In this document: positions 51,532-58,136 of the stretch, piece by piece
Position numbering within the stretch: the first letter of the stretch is position 1
Layout of the letters: the number at the start of each line of letters is the position of its first letter
DNA from: Streptomyces sp. man185
GTDB taxonomy: Bacteria > Actinomycetota > Actinomycetes > Streptomycetales > Streptomycetaceae
Assembly: GCA_002551355.1 (NCBI GenBank)
Contig: NTHE01000051.1
Span: forward strand, 27,055 to 85,190
Reading direction: 5' to 3'
Length of the DNA: 58,136 nt
Position numbers and translations under genes: made by a program
Notes under the pieces: model-generated
The model's database searches: none
What the model saw: the letters and a program-made list of their open reading frames with translations, nothing else
Told to the model about the DNA's origin: nothing

Positions 51532-52497
51532 TTGCTCAAGTCTGCCCGCAAGCAGGAGAAGGACGAAGAGGGGCGGATGCCTCTCCTCGATCACCTGCGT
51601 GAGCTGCGTAACCGGCTGCTGAAGGCTGTGCTGGCGATCCTGATCGCCGTCATCGGGGCCGCCTTCTTCCACAAGGAGATCTTCGAGTTCCTGATGAAGC
51701 CGATCCTCGACTCGGTCGGCTGCAAGAACGGCGTCCAGACGATGGTCAACGGCCGTCCGTGCGCGGAGATGACCACCAACGGTCTGCTCTCGCCGTTCAC
51801 CATCGCGCTGAAGGTCTCCCTCATGGCGGGCGTTCTCCTCGCCACGCCCGTCTGGCTGTACCAGCTGTGGGCCTTCGTCGCTCCCGGCCTCCACCAGAAG
51901 GAGAAGCGGTACTCCCTGGGTTTCGTGGCCGCAGGGGTTCCGCTGTTCACCGCGGGCGCCTACCTCGCGTACACGATCCTGCCGCAGACGGCCGAGATCA
52001 TGCTCGGCTTCACGCCGGACAACGTCACGAACCTCCTGCCGCTCGACGACTTCCTCGACCTGATCACCCGCATGGTGATCGTCTTCGGTCTCGCCTTCGA
52101 GCTGCCGCTGCTGCTCATCGCCCTCAACATGACCGGGATCCTCACCGGTACCCGGATGCTGCGCTGGTGGCGCGGGATGATCGTGGGCCTCACCGCCTTC
52201 GCGGCCATCGCGACGCCCGGTGGCGAGCCCATTTCCATGCTGCTCCTCGCCGGACCGCTTGCGGTGCTCTACTTCTTCGCCGTCGGCTTCTCCCTGCTGA
52301 ACGACAAGCGCCGCAACCGCAAGAACCCCGACGCCGAGCTCAGCGACGACGAGGCCTCGGAGCTCGATCTGACGCCCGAGCCCGTCGGCAGCGTGGAGAG
52401 CGTCCGCTCCTCCCGCCCCGCGCTCCCGGGGCAGGCTTCCGGTGAGGCGGACGGGCCCGGATCGCATCGGCTGAACGGTTACGACGACGTCACCTGA
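51532..52497 (+). CDS. tatC: twin-arginine translocase subunit TatC
   Basis: A 321-residue six-helix receptor for twin-arginine signal peptides. The N-terminal DHLRELRNRLLKA carries the conserved Glu-Leu-Arg, followed by six hydrophobic segments (about 30-270) and an acidic tail. It starts at TTG 51532 after GAGGGAAGTGG. It is in an operon with tatA; helY and the lipid kinase follow on the same strand. Confidence 0.96.
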   Translation: MLKSARKQEKDEEGRMPLLDHLRELRNRLLKAVLAILIAVIGAAFFHKEIFEFLMKPILDSVGCKNGVQTMVNGRPCAEMTTNGLLSPFTIALKVSLMAGVLLATPVWLYQLWAFVAPGLHQKEKRYSLGFVAAGVPLFTAGAYLAYTILPQTAEIMLGFTPDNVTNLLPLDDFLDLITRMVIVFGLAFELPLLLIALNMTGILTGTRMLRWWRGMIVGLTAFAAIATPGGEPISMLLLAGPLAVLYFFAVGFSLLNDKRRNRKNPDAELSDDEASELDLTPEPVGSVESVRSSRPALPGQASGEADGPGSHRLNGYDDVT

Positions 52498-52502
52498 CCT
52501 TG

Positions 52503-52508
52503 TAGGGT
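52503..52508 (+). promoter_or_regulatory. -10 hexamer of a probable leaderless promoter
   Basis: TAGGGT lies 7 bases before GTG 52516 and just after the tatC stop. Confidence 0.45.
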
Positions 52509-52515
52509 CCGGCGG

Positions 52516-53409
52516 GTGACCAGCGAGATCACCCTTTTCGTCAATCCCACCGCAGGACGCGGCCGGGGCGCGCACGCCGCGCAGCCGGCCGCTTCCGCGT
52601 TGCGGGACGCCGGATTCTCCGTCCGTACGGTGCTCGGCGAGGATGCCGACGACGCCCTGCGCCGGGCCCGTGAGGCCGTCGCCGCGGGGACCGGGGCGCT
52701 GATAGCCGTGGGCGGGGACGGACTGATGTCCCTCGCCCTCCAGGCTGTCGCAGGGACCGACACCCCCCTGGGGGTCGTCGCCGTCGGGACCGGCAACGAC
52801 TTCGCCCGCGCGCTGGGTCTGCCGATCCGCGACCCGGCCGGCGCCGGACGACTGGCCGCGCGGGCGCTCAAGGACGGCAGCCACCGTGACATCGACCTCG
52901 GACGGGTCGGGAACCGCTGGTTCGGCTCCGTCCTCGCCTCCGGGTTCGACTCCCGGGTCAACGACCGGGGCAACCGGATGCGCTTCGTCGGAGGCCGGTT
53001 CAAGTACGACCTCGCGATCCTCGCCGAACTGGCCGCCTTCAGGCCGATCCCGTACCGGATCCGGCTCGACGGGGGAGAGGCCGTCGAGATCGGGGCCACC
53101 CTCATCGCGGTGGGCAACGGAACCACGTACGGCGGGGGCATGCGGATCTGCGCCGACGCCGAGATGGACGACGGGCTCTTCGACGTGACGGTGGTGGGGG
53201 AGTGCACCCGCACCACGCTCCTCAAGGTGTTCCCGAAGGTCTACAGGGGCACGCACCTGAGCCACCCCGCCGTCACCGTGCACCGGGTCTCCTCGATCGA
53301 GTTGGCGGCGACCGGTGTCACGGCGTACGCGGACGGCGAGCCGCTGGGGCCGCTGCCGCTGACCGCGACCTGCGTGCCGGGTGCCGTGCGGGTGCTCACC
53401 GGGCGCTGA
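52516..53409 (+). CDS. diacylglycerol kinase family lipid kinase
   Basis: A 297-residue DgkB/YegS-type kinase. It begins TSEITLFVNPTAGRGRG, has the nucleotide-binding GGDG segment (IAVGGDGLMSLA, near 63-75) and VVAVGTGNDFAR, and a C-terminal NGTTYGGGMRICADAEMDDGLFDV core. It would phosphorylate a lipid such as diacylglycerol at the membrane. GTG 52516 follows a -10 hexamer by 7 bases. Confidence 0.93.
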   Translation: MTSEITLFVNPTAGRGRGAHAAQPAASALRDAGFSVRTVLGEDADDALRRAREAVAAGTGALIAVGGDGLMSLALQAVAGTDTPLGVVAVGTGNDFARALGLPIRDPAGAGRLAARALKDGSHRDIDLGRVGNRWFGSVLASGFDSRVNDRGNRMRFVGGRFKYDLAILAELAAFRPIPYRIRLDGGEAVEIGATLIAVGNGTTYGGGMRICADAEMDDGLFDVTVVGECTRTTLLKVFPKVYRGTHLSHPAVTVHRVSSIELAATGVTAYADGEPLGPLPLTATCVPGAVRVLTGR

Positions 53410-53447
53410 CCGGTGAAGGAACAAGGGCATTCAAAGATCGGGCTGAG

Positions 53448-53469
53448 TGTCAGAGGTGACGGGTAGGCT
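53448..53469 (+). promoter_or_regulatory. RecA-NDp (PafBC-type) promoter motif before helY, one mismatch
   Basis: TGTCAGAG-N8-TAGGCT matches the core TGTCRGTG-N8-TANNNT with one mismatch (A for T in GTG), and the base before it is G rather than T. The -10 lies 10 bases before ATG 53480. Confidence 0.6.
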
Positions 53470-53479
53470 CGTAGCCAAG

Positions 53480-56326
53480 ATGACAGAGGACCTCTCACCA
53501 GCTGAGCGATACCAGGCATCCCGGGCCCGTGCGGCCGAGATGGCGACGGCCCTCGGGCCCTTCCGGGAGATGTACGAGTTCGGACTGGACCCGTTCCAGA
53601 TCGAGGCGTGCCAGGCCCTTGAGGCGGGCAAGGGGGTGCTGGTCGCGGCCCCGACGGGGTCGGGCAAGACGATCGTCGGCGAGTTCGCCGTGCACCTGGC
53701 CCTGGAGCAGGGCCGCAAGTGCTTCTACACCACGCCGATCAAGGCGCTCTCCAACCAGAAGTTCGCCGATCTGGTCAAGCGGTACGGCGCCGACAAGGTC
53801 GGCCTGCTGACCGGCGACAACAGCGTCAACTCCGAGGCGCCGGTGGTCGTGATGACCACCGAGGTCCTGCGGAACATGCTGTACGCGGGCTCCCAGTCTC
53901 TGTCCGGCCTCGGCTATGTGGTCATGGACGAGGTGCACTACCTCTCGGACCGCTTCCGGGGCGCGGTGTGGGAGGAAGTGATCATCCACCTCCCGGAGTC
54001 GGTGACGCTGGTCTCCCTGTCGGCGACCGTGTCCAACGCGGAGGAGTTCGGCGACTGGCTGGACACCGTGCGCGGCGACACCGAGGTGATCGTCTCCGAG
54101 CACCGCCCCGTGCCCCTGTGGCAGCACGTGATGGCCGGCCGCAAGATGTACGACCTCTTCGAGGAGGCCACCGACCACGGCGGCCGGGGCGCCGGACGCC
54201 GTGAGGTCAATCCGGACCTGGTCCGGCTCGCCCGGCAGGAGAGCCAGAACGTCTACAACCCCCGCGACCGCCGCCGGGGCAAGATGGTGCGCGAGGCCGA
54301 CCGCGAGCGCGAGCGGCGGCAGCGCGGCCGGATCTGGACGCCCGGCAGGCCCGAGGTGATCGACCGGCTGGACAACGAGGGTCTGCTGCCCGCCATCACC
54401 TTCATCTTCAGCCGCGCGGGCTGCGAGGCCGCCGTGCAGCAGTGCCTGTACGCCGGACTCCGGCTCAACGACGAGGACAAGCGCCGGCTGGTCCGCGAGA
54501 TCGTCGAGGAGCGGACCGCGTCCATCCCCGGCGAGGACCTGCACGTCCTGGGCTACTACGAGTGGCTCGAAGGCCTGGAGCGGGGCATCGCCGCCCACCA
54601 CGCGGGCATGCTCCCGACCTTCAAGGAGGTCGTCGAGGAGCTGTTCGTACGGGGGCTGGTGAAGGCCGTCTTCGCCACCGAGACCCTGGCGCTCGGCATC
54701 AACATGCCCGCGCGCTCGGTGGTGCTGGAGAAGCTCGTCAAGTGGAACGGCGAGCAGCACGCCGACATCACCCCCGGCGAGTACACCCAGCTCACCGGCC
54801 GGGCCGGACGCCGTGGCATCGATGTCGAGGGCCATGCGGTGGTTCTGTGGCAGCGCGGCATGGACCCGACGGCGCTGGCCGGCCTCGCGGGCACGCGGAC
54901 GTATCCGCTGCGCTCCAGCTTCCGCCCCTCGTACAACATGGCGGTCAATCTGGTGCAGCAGTTCGGGCGGCACAGGTCGCGGGAGCTGCTGGAGACCTCG
55001 TTCGCCCAGTTCCAGGCCGACAAGTCCGTCGTGGGGATTTCACGCCAGGTACAGCGCAACGAGGAGGGCCTGGAGGGCTACAAGGAGGGCATGACCTGCC
55101 ACCTCGGCGACTTCGAGGAGTACGCGCGCCTGCGGCGCGACCTCAAGGACCGCGAGACGGAGCTGGCCAAGCAGGGCGCCGCGCAGCGGCGGGCGGCGGC
55201 GGCGTCCTCGCTGGAGAAGCTGAAGCCGGGCGACGTCATCCATGTGCCGACGGGGAAGTTCGCGGGGCTGGCGCTCGTGCTGGACCCGGGGCTGCCCGCC
55301 GGGCGGGCCAACGGGCATCGCGGGTTCGACCACCACGACGGGCCGCGGCCGCTGGTGCTGACCGCCGAGCGGCAGGTCAAGCGGCTTGCCTCGATGGACT
55401 TCCCGGTGCCGGTGGAGGCGCTGGACCGGATGCGCGTCCCGAAGTCGTTCAACCCGCGCTCGCCGCAGTCCCGACGCGATCTGGCCTCGGCGCTGCGGTC
55501 CAAGGCCGGGCACATCGTGCCCGACCGGCACCGCAAGGGGCGGGCGCCGGCCGCCGACGACCGCGAGATCGCCCGGCTGCGGACCGAGCTGCGCGCCCAC
55601 CCGTGCCACGGGTGCGACGAGCGGGAGGACCATGCGCGGTGGGCCGAGCGCTACCACCGGCTGCAGCGGGACACCCGGCAGCTGGAGAAGCGGATCGAGG
55701 GACGGACGAACACGATCGCCCGGACCTTCGACCGGATCGTCGCGCTCCTCACGGAGCTGGACTATCTCCGGGGCAACGAGGTCACGGCGAACGGGCGGCG
55801 GCTGGCCCGGCTGTACGGGGAGCTGGATCTGCTCGCCAGCGAGTGCCTGCGGGAGGGGGTCTGGGAAGGGCTCAACCCTGCTGAACTGGCTGCTTGCGTC
55901 TCGGCGCTGGTCTATGAGGCGCGGCAGGCCGATGACGCGGTCGCGCCGAAGCTGCCGTCCGGGCCGGCCAAGATCGCCATGGGCGAGATGGTGCGGATCT
56001 GGGGGCGGCTGGATGCCCTGGAGGAGGACTTCAAGATCAACCAGACGGAAGGGGTCGGGCAGCGCGAGCCCGATCTCGGCTTCGCCTGGGCGGTCTACAT
56101 GTGGGCCTCCGGCCGGACGCTGGACGAGGTGCTGCGCGAGGCGGAGATGCCGGCGGGGGACTTCGTGCGGTGGTGCAAGCAGGTGATCGATGTGCTGGGG
56201 CAGGTGGCTGCGGCGGCTCCTCGGGATGCGGGGGCGGGGGCGGGTGCTTCCGGCGTGGCGAAGAATGCGCGTAAGGCGGTGGATGCGGTGTTGCGGGGGG
56301 TGGTGGCGTACAGCTCGGTCGGGTGA
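53480..56326 (+). CDS. helY: Ski2-like DEVH-box helicase HelY
   Basis: A 948-residue SF2 helicase. Walker A is APTGSGKT (57-64), the DEVH box is at 150-153, and the C-terminal core has the TGRAGRRGID motif VI. An Arg-rich insert follows about residue 235 (RRGKMVREADRERERRQRG). The C-terminal third holds helical and beta-barrel accessory regions with CHGC (near 710). I chose ATG 53480 because a RecA-NDp-like -10 ends 10 bases before it. The gene order pafBC-tatAC-helY matches Mycobacterium tuberculosis as I recall it. It acts on RNA or DNA; the substrate is not certain. Confidence 0.92.
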   Translation: MTEDLSPAERYQASRARAAEMATALGPFREMYEFGLDPFQIEACQALEAGKGVLVAAPTGSGKTIVGEFAVHLALEQGRKCFYTTPIKALSNQKFADLVKRYGADKVGLLTGDNSVNSEAPVVVMTTEVLRNMLYAGSQSLSGLGYVVMDEVHYLSDRFRGAVWEEVIIHLPESVTLVSLSATVSNAEEFGDWLDTVRGDTEVIVSEHRPVPLWQHVMAGRKMYDLFEEATDHGGRGAGRREVNPDLVRLARQESQNVYNPRDRRRGKMVREADRERERRQRGRIWTPGRPEVIDRLDNEGLLPAITFIFSRAGCEAAVQQCLYAGLRLNDEDKRRLVREIVEERTASIPGEDLHVLGYYEWLEGLERGIAAHHAGMLPTFKEVVEELFVRGLVKAVFATETLALGINMPARSVVLEKLVKWNGEQHADITPGEYTQLTGRAGRRGIDVEGHAVVLWQRGMDPTALAGLAGTRTYPLRSSFRPSYNMAVNLVQQFGRHRSRELLETSFAQFQADKSVVGISRQVQRNEEGLEGYKEGMTCHLGDFEEYARLRRDLKDRETELAKQGAAQRRAAAASSLEKLKPGDVIHVPTGKFAGLALVLDPGLPAGRANGHRGFDHHDGPRPLVLTAERQVKRLASMDFPVPVEALDRMRVPKSFNPRSPQSRRDLASALRSKAGHIVPDRHRKGRAPAADDREIARLRTELRAHPCHGCDEREDHARWAERYHRLQRDTRQLEKRIEGRTNTIARTFDRIVALLTELDYLRGNEVTANGRRLARLYGELDLLASECLREGVWEGLNPAELAACVSALVYEARQADDAVAPKLPSGPAKIAMGEMVRIWGRLDALEEDFKINQTEGVGQREPDLGFAWAVYMWASGRTLDEVLREAEMPAGDFVRWCKQVIDVLGQVAAAAPRDAGAGAGASGVAKNARKAVDAVLRGVVAYSSVG

Positions 56327-56360
56327 CCGGGCTGAGGGGGCGCCTGGGGCGGGCTTGTCC

Positions 56361-56430
56361 CCTACCCGCCCCTTCCCGAAACCGGGGCTCCGCCCCGGGC
56401 CCCGCTCCTCAAGCGCCGGAGGGGCTGGAA
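56361..56430. repeat. dispersed Streptomyces intergenic repeat element
   Basis: The stretch contains CTCAAGCGCCGGAGGGGCTG after a GGGGCTCCGCCCC hairpin. It resembles a short repeat that is common between genes in Streptomyces genomes, which I recognise by sequence. It sits between the convergent helY and SPW genes. Confidence 0.55.
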
Positions 56431-56506
56431 GGGGTGGGGCTCGGCCCCGGGGCCGACCCCTCACGCAGCGAGTGGGCCCCGGGGCCTGGCAGGGCGGGCG
56501 CGGGGG

Positions 56507-56944
56507 TTACGTGCTGCGGGTCTTGGCCGCTGCTCCCGCGCAGACCATGCCCAGCAGTACCGTCAGTCCACCGACGACGATGTTGTTGATCACGATCCCG
56601 ACGTCCGGGCTGTTGCCCACCACCCAGGTCGAGACGATGATCCACGCACCCATGGCGCAGATCGCCCAGCTGAGGCCGTACATGCGCTCGGGCATCGCCG
56701 TGAAGCCGAGGGCCAGTACGGCGATGGCTATCCCCATCACCAGGTTGTGGGTGACCAGGGCCGGCTGGTTCGCCGTGAAGTGGAGCACCCACGGGGAAAC
56801 GGCACAGTAGAGGCCGACGAGGAACACCGGCGCGTCCACCAGCGCCACATCACGACCGCCCATCACGCGGTCGTACCGCGCACGCATCTCGGAGGCATCG
56901 GGGTGGCCCGATATGTCACTCCTCGCGTGTGAGACGTTGCTCAT
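56507..56944 (-). CDS. SPW-repeat membrane protein
   Basis: A 145-residue integral membrane protein. After a polar N-terminus (about 1-33) come four hydrophobic segments with two copies of the SPW-type motif: AVSPWVLHF near 50 and a variant, STWVVGNSP, near 105-115. The family is of unknown function. GAAGGAG precedes ATG 56944. Direct repeats GCRCTTAT lie in its upstream region. Confidence 0.85.
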   Translation of the reverse strand: MSNVSHARSDISGHPDASEMRARYDRVMGGRDVALVDAPVFLVGLYCAVSPWVLHFTANQPALVTHNLVMGIAIAVLALGFTAMPERMYGLSWAICAMGAWIIVSTWVVGNSPDVGIVINNIVVGGLTVLLGMVCAGAAAKTRST

Positions 56945-57020
56945 GAGATTTCGTCTCCTTCGGTGCTGCGGGCCCCACCGCCGTGCGGATGGATGCGGCG
57001 GGCACCCTTAACCCCATAGT

Positions 57021-57061
57021 GCGCTTATCTGGCACTTATGTGAACATTTCGGGCGATGTTC
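57021..57061. promoter_or_regulatory. repeat-rich region upstream of the SPW gene
   Basis: Two direct repeats GCRCTTAT (57021-57028 and 57032-57039, 11 bp apart) are followed by the inverted repeat GAACAT-N8-ATGTTC (57042-57061). They lie 80-120 bp before the SPW start. Confidence 0.4.
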
Positions 57062-57085
57062 TGGAGGGATTCCCGAGCCCGCGCG

Positions 57086-57134
57086 CGACGAGGGGCGGGG
57101 AGCCGCGGCGTACGCGGCTTCCCGCCCCTCGTCG
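57086..57134 (-). terminator. strong terminator after the fasciclin gene
   Basis: A 22-bp stem (57086-57107 with 57113-57134, one G-T pair) with a 5-nt loop. Confidence 0.85.
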
Positions 57135-57152
57135 ATGGGGGATCAGCGGGGG

Positions 57153-57800
57153 TTACTTCGGGGGCATCAGGACCGTGTCGACGATGTAGACCGTCGCGTT
57201 GGCGGTCGGGACGTTGCCGCAGACGACCTTCGAGGAGTCGTTCACGGTGTACTCGACGCCCGAGCCGGCCGTCGTCAGCTTGCTCTTCTCCAGCGTGTCG
57301 AAGGAGCCCTTCTCCAGCTGCTGCGGCGTCAGCTTCTCGCCCACGACGTGGTAGGTGAGGACCTTGGTGAGCTCGGCCTTGTTCGCCAGCAGCGCGTCCA
57401 GGTCGGCCTTCGGGATCTTCGCGAAGGCGTCGTTGGTCGGGGCGAACACCGTGATGTTCTCGGCGTTGTTGAGCGTGTCGACCAGGCCGGCCTGCTTCAC
57501 GGCGGCCACCAGTGTCGACAGTTCCTCGTTGTTCGAGGCCGCCGTGGCGACCGGGTCCTTCGCCATGCCGTCGAACGAGCCCGCGCCCTCCTTCGGCACC
57601 GACGAACAGGCCGGGCCGAACGGCTCGTCCATGGTCGCCGAGTCATCGGCCGAGGGGCTCGCCGGGGCGGACGCGCTGGGCGTCGAGCCTGCCGCCGAGT
57701 CCTTGGAGGAGTCGTCCGACGAGCAGGCGGTCAGCGTCAGCGGCAGCACGGCCGCTGCGGACACGGCGACGGCTGCGCGGCGGAAGAGGAGCTTGTTCAT
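57153..57800 (-). CDS. fasciclin-domain lipoprotein
   Basis: A 215-residue exported lipoprotein. The lipobox LTLTAC puts the acylated Cys at residue 26. A Ser/Ala/Asp-rich linker (about 27-60) leads to one FAS1 domain (about 75-215) with NITVFAPTNDAFAKIP and LTYHVVGEKL. FAS1 domains mediate adhesion. I chose ATG 57800 with CAGGAGAAACG upstream. The frame is open upstream to the window edge, but that part lacks coding character. Confidence 0.9.
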   Translation of the reverse strand: MNKLLFRRAAVAVSAAAVLPLTLTACSSDDSSKDSAAGSTPSASAPASPSADDSATMDEPFGPACSSVPKEGAGSFDGMAKDPVATAASNNEELSTLVAAVKQAGLVDTLNNAENITVFAPTNDAFAKIPKADLDALLANKAELTKVLTYHVVGEKLTPQQLEKGSFDTLEKSKLTTAGSGVEYTVNDSSKVVCGNVPTANATVYIVDTVLMPPK

Positions 57801-58136
57801 GGCGTTTCTCCTGGATCGATGGTGTGGTGCGAAGAGCGGAGCGTGCAGGGTGAGGGGCGGGGCGCGGTGGCGGCCGTTCGGTGCCCGGCGGTCCGTCTCC
57901 CCAGCCGCGGGAGACGGACCCGGTGCCGGGGCGAGCCGTCCGACCAGGAGAGACAGCGCTCCTGCGGCTCCTGCGGCACCACGGCCGACGGCGGTGAACC
58001 ACCCGGACGGCTCCCCGGCTGTCCCGGCGTCCAGCCCCCGGCCGCGCCCCGGACCGGAACCGCGACAGACGGCTCGTCGCCCCGCCCCGGACACCGTGGA
58101 AACCGGCGCCGGCCGGTTCCGTACGGCGTACCGGGG
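57801..58136. other. right-edge region without a supportable gene
   Basis: No gene is called. All three minus-strand frames from 57983 to 58136 lack stops, but the peptides are Arg/Pro-rich or low-complexity and I recognise none. A perfect 12-bp hairpin (57890-57901 with 57909-57920) lies here. Confidence 0.5.

Noticed and set aside
57042..57061. LexA (SOS) box
   Set aside because: The GAAC/GTTC arms are 12 bp apart, whereas the actinobacterial SOS box needs 4 bp.
57801..58094. Upstream extension of the fasciclin protein to 58094
   Set aside because: It would bury the signal peptide and lipobox and ignore the good ribosome site at 57800.

Overview
The window looks like chromosomal DNA of a Streptomyces or close relative. 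GC is very high with third-position bias, GTG and TTG starts are common, and there are chaplins, a mycothiol ligase gene, F420/flavin LLM oxidoreductases, a complete Pup-proteasome locus and a gylR-glpFKD operon. Gene order resembles, as I recall it, the S. coelicolor SCO167x-SCO163x core region. No CRISPR array, IS element or prophage was seen.

Layout. 1-4050: tRNA-Leu(GAG), an M20 peptidase, chaplins chpH and chpC, a DUF5703 protein and an unknown protein. 4049-9489: a RecD2-like protein that seems to have lost every helicase motif, an aldo/keto reductase, an LLM oxidoreductase and a ferritin-like protein. 9544-14141: CorA, then the conserved actinobacterial set histidine phosphatase / DUF3090 / SCO1664-family / mshC. 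14256-19626: a secreted GH31 enzyme, a PAC2 protein and a second LLM enzyme. 19767-24882: glpD, glpK, glpF and gylR, with matching operator-like sites before glpF and gylR. 25134-31424: metH, a HAD phosphatase and a peptide-binding lipoprotein. 31509-36562: an orphan response regulator behind a RecB-type nuclease, a site-2 protease, trmI, an unknown protein and a ferredoxin. 36803-46699: arc(mpa), dop, pup, an HNH endonuclease gene, prcB, prcA, a divergent LacI/MFS pair and pafA. 46853-56326: two FKBP isomerases, pafB-pafC, two small genes, tatA-tatC, a lipid kinase and helY. 56507-57800: an SPW-repeat protein and a fasciclin lipoprotein. The last ~340 bases hold no gene I can support.

How it fits together. 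PafA attaches Pup, Dop removes it, Arc unfolds the target and PrcBA degrades it. PafB/PafC belong to the family of WYL activators that act in mycobacteria at the RecA-NDp promoter (TTGTCRGTG-N8-TANNNT). I find strong matches to this motif ahead of the RecB-like nuclease (33110-33132) and ahead of the degenerate RecD2-like gene (6386-6408, inside the preceding coding sequence, where several uncommon codons coincide with the motif), and a one-mismatch match ahead of helY (53448-53469). The window therefore appears to carry both the DNA-damage activator and three candidate DNA-processing targets, one of them apparently a pseudo-helicase. That is the most interesting possible system here.

Several genes have a TANNNT -10 hexamer only 6-7 bases before the start codon, which suggests leaderless mRNAs.
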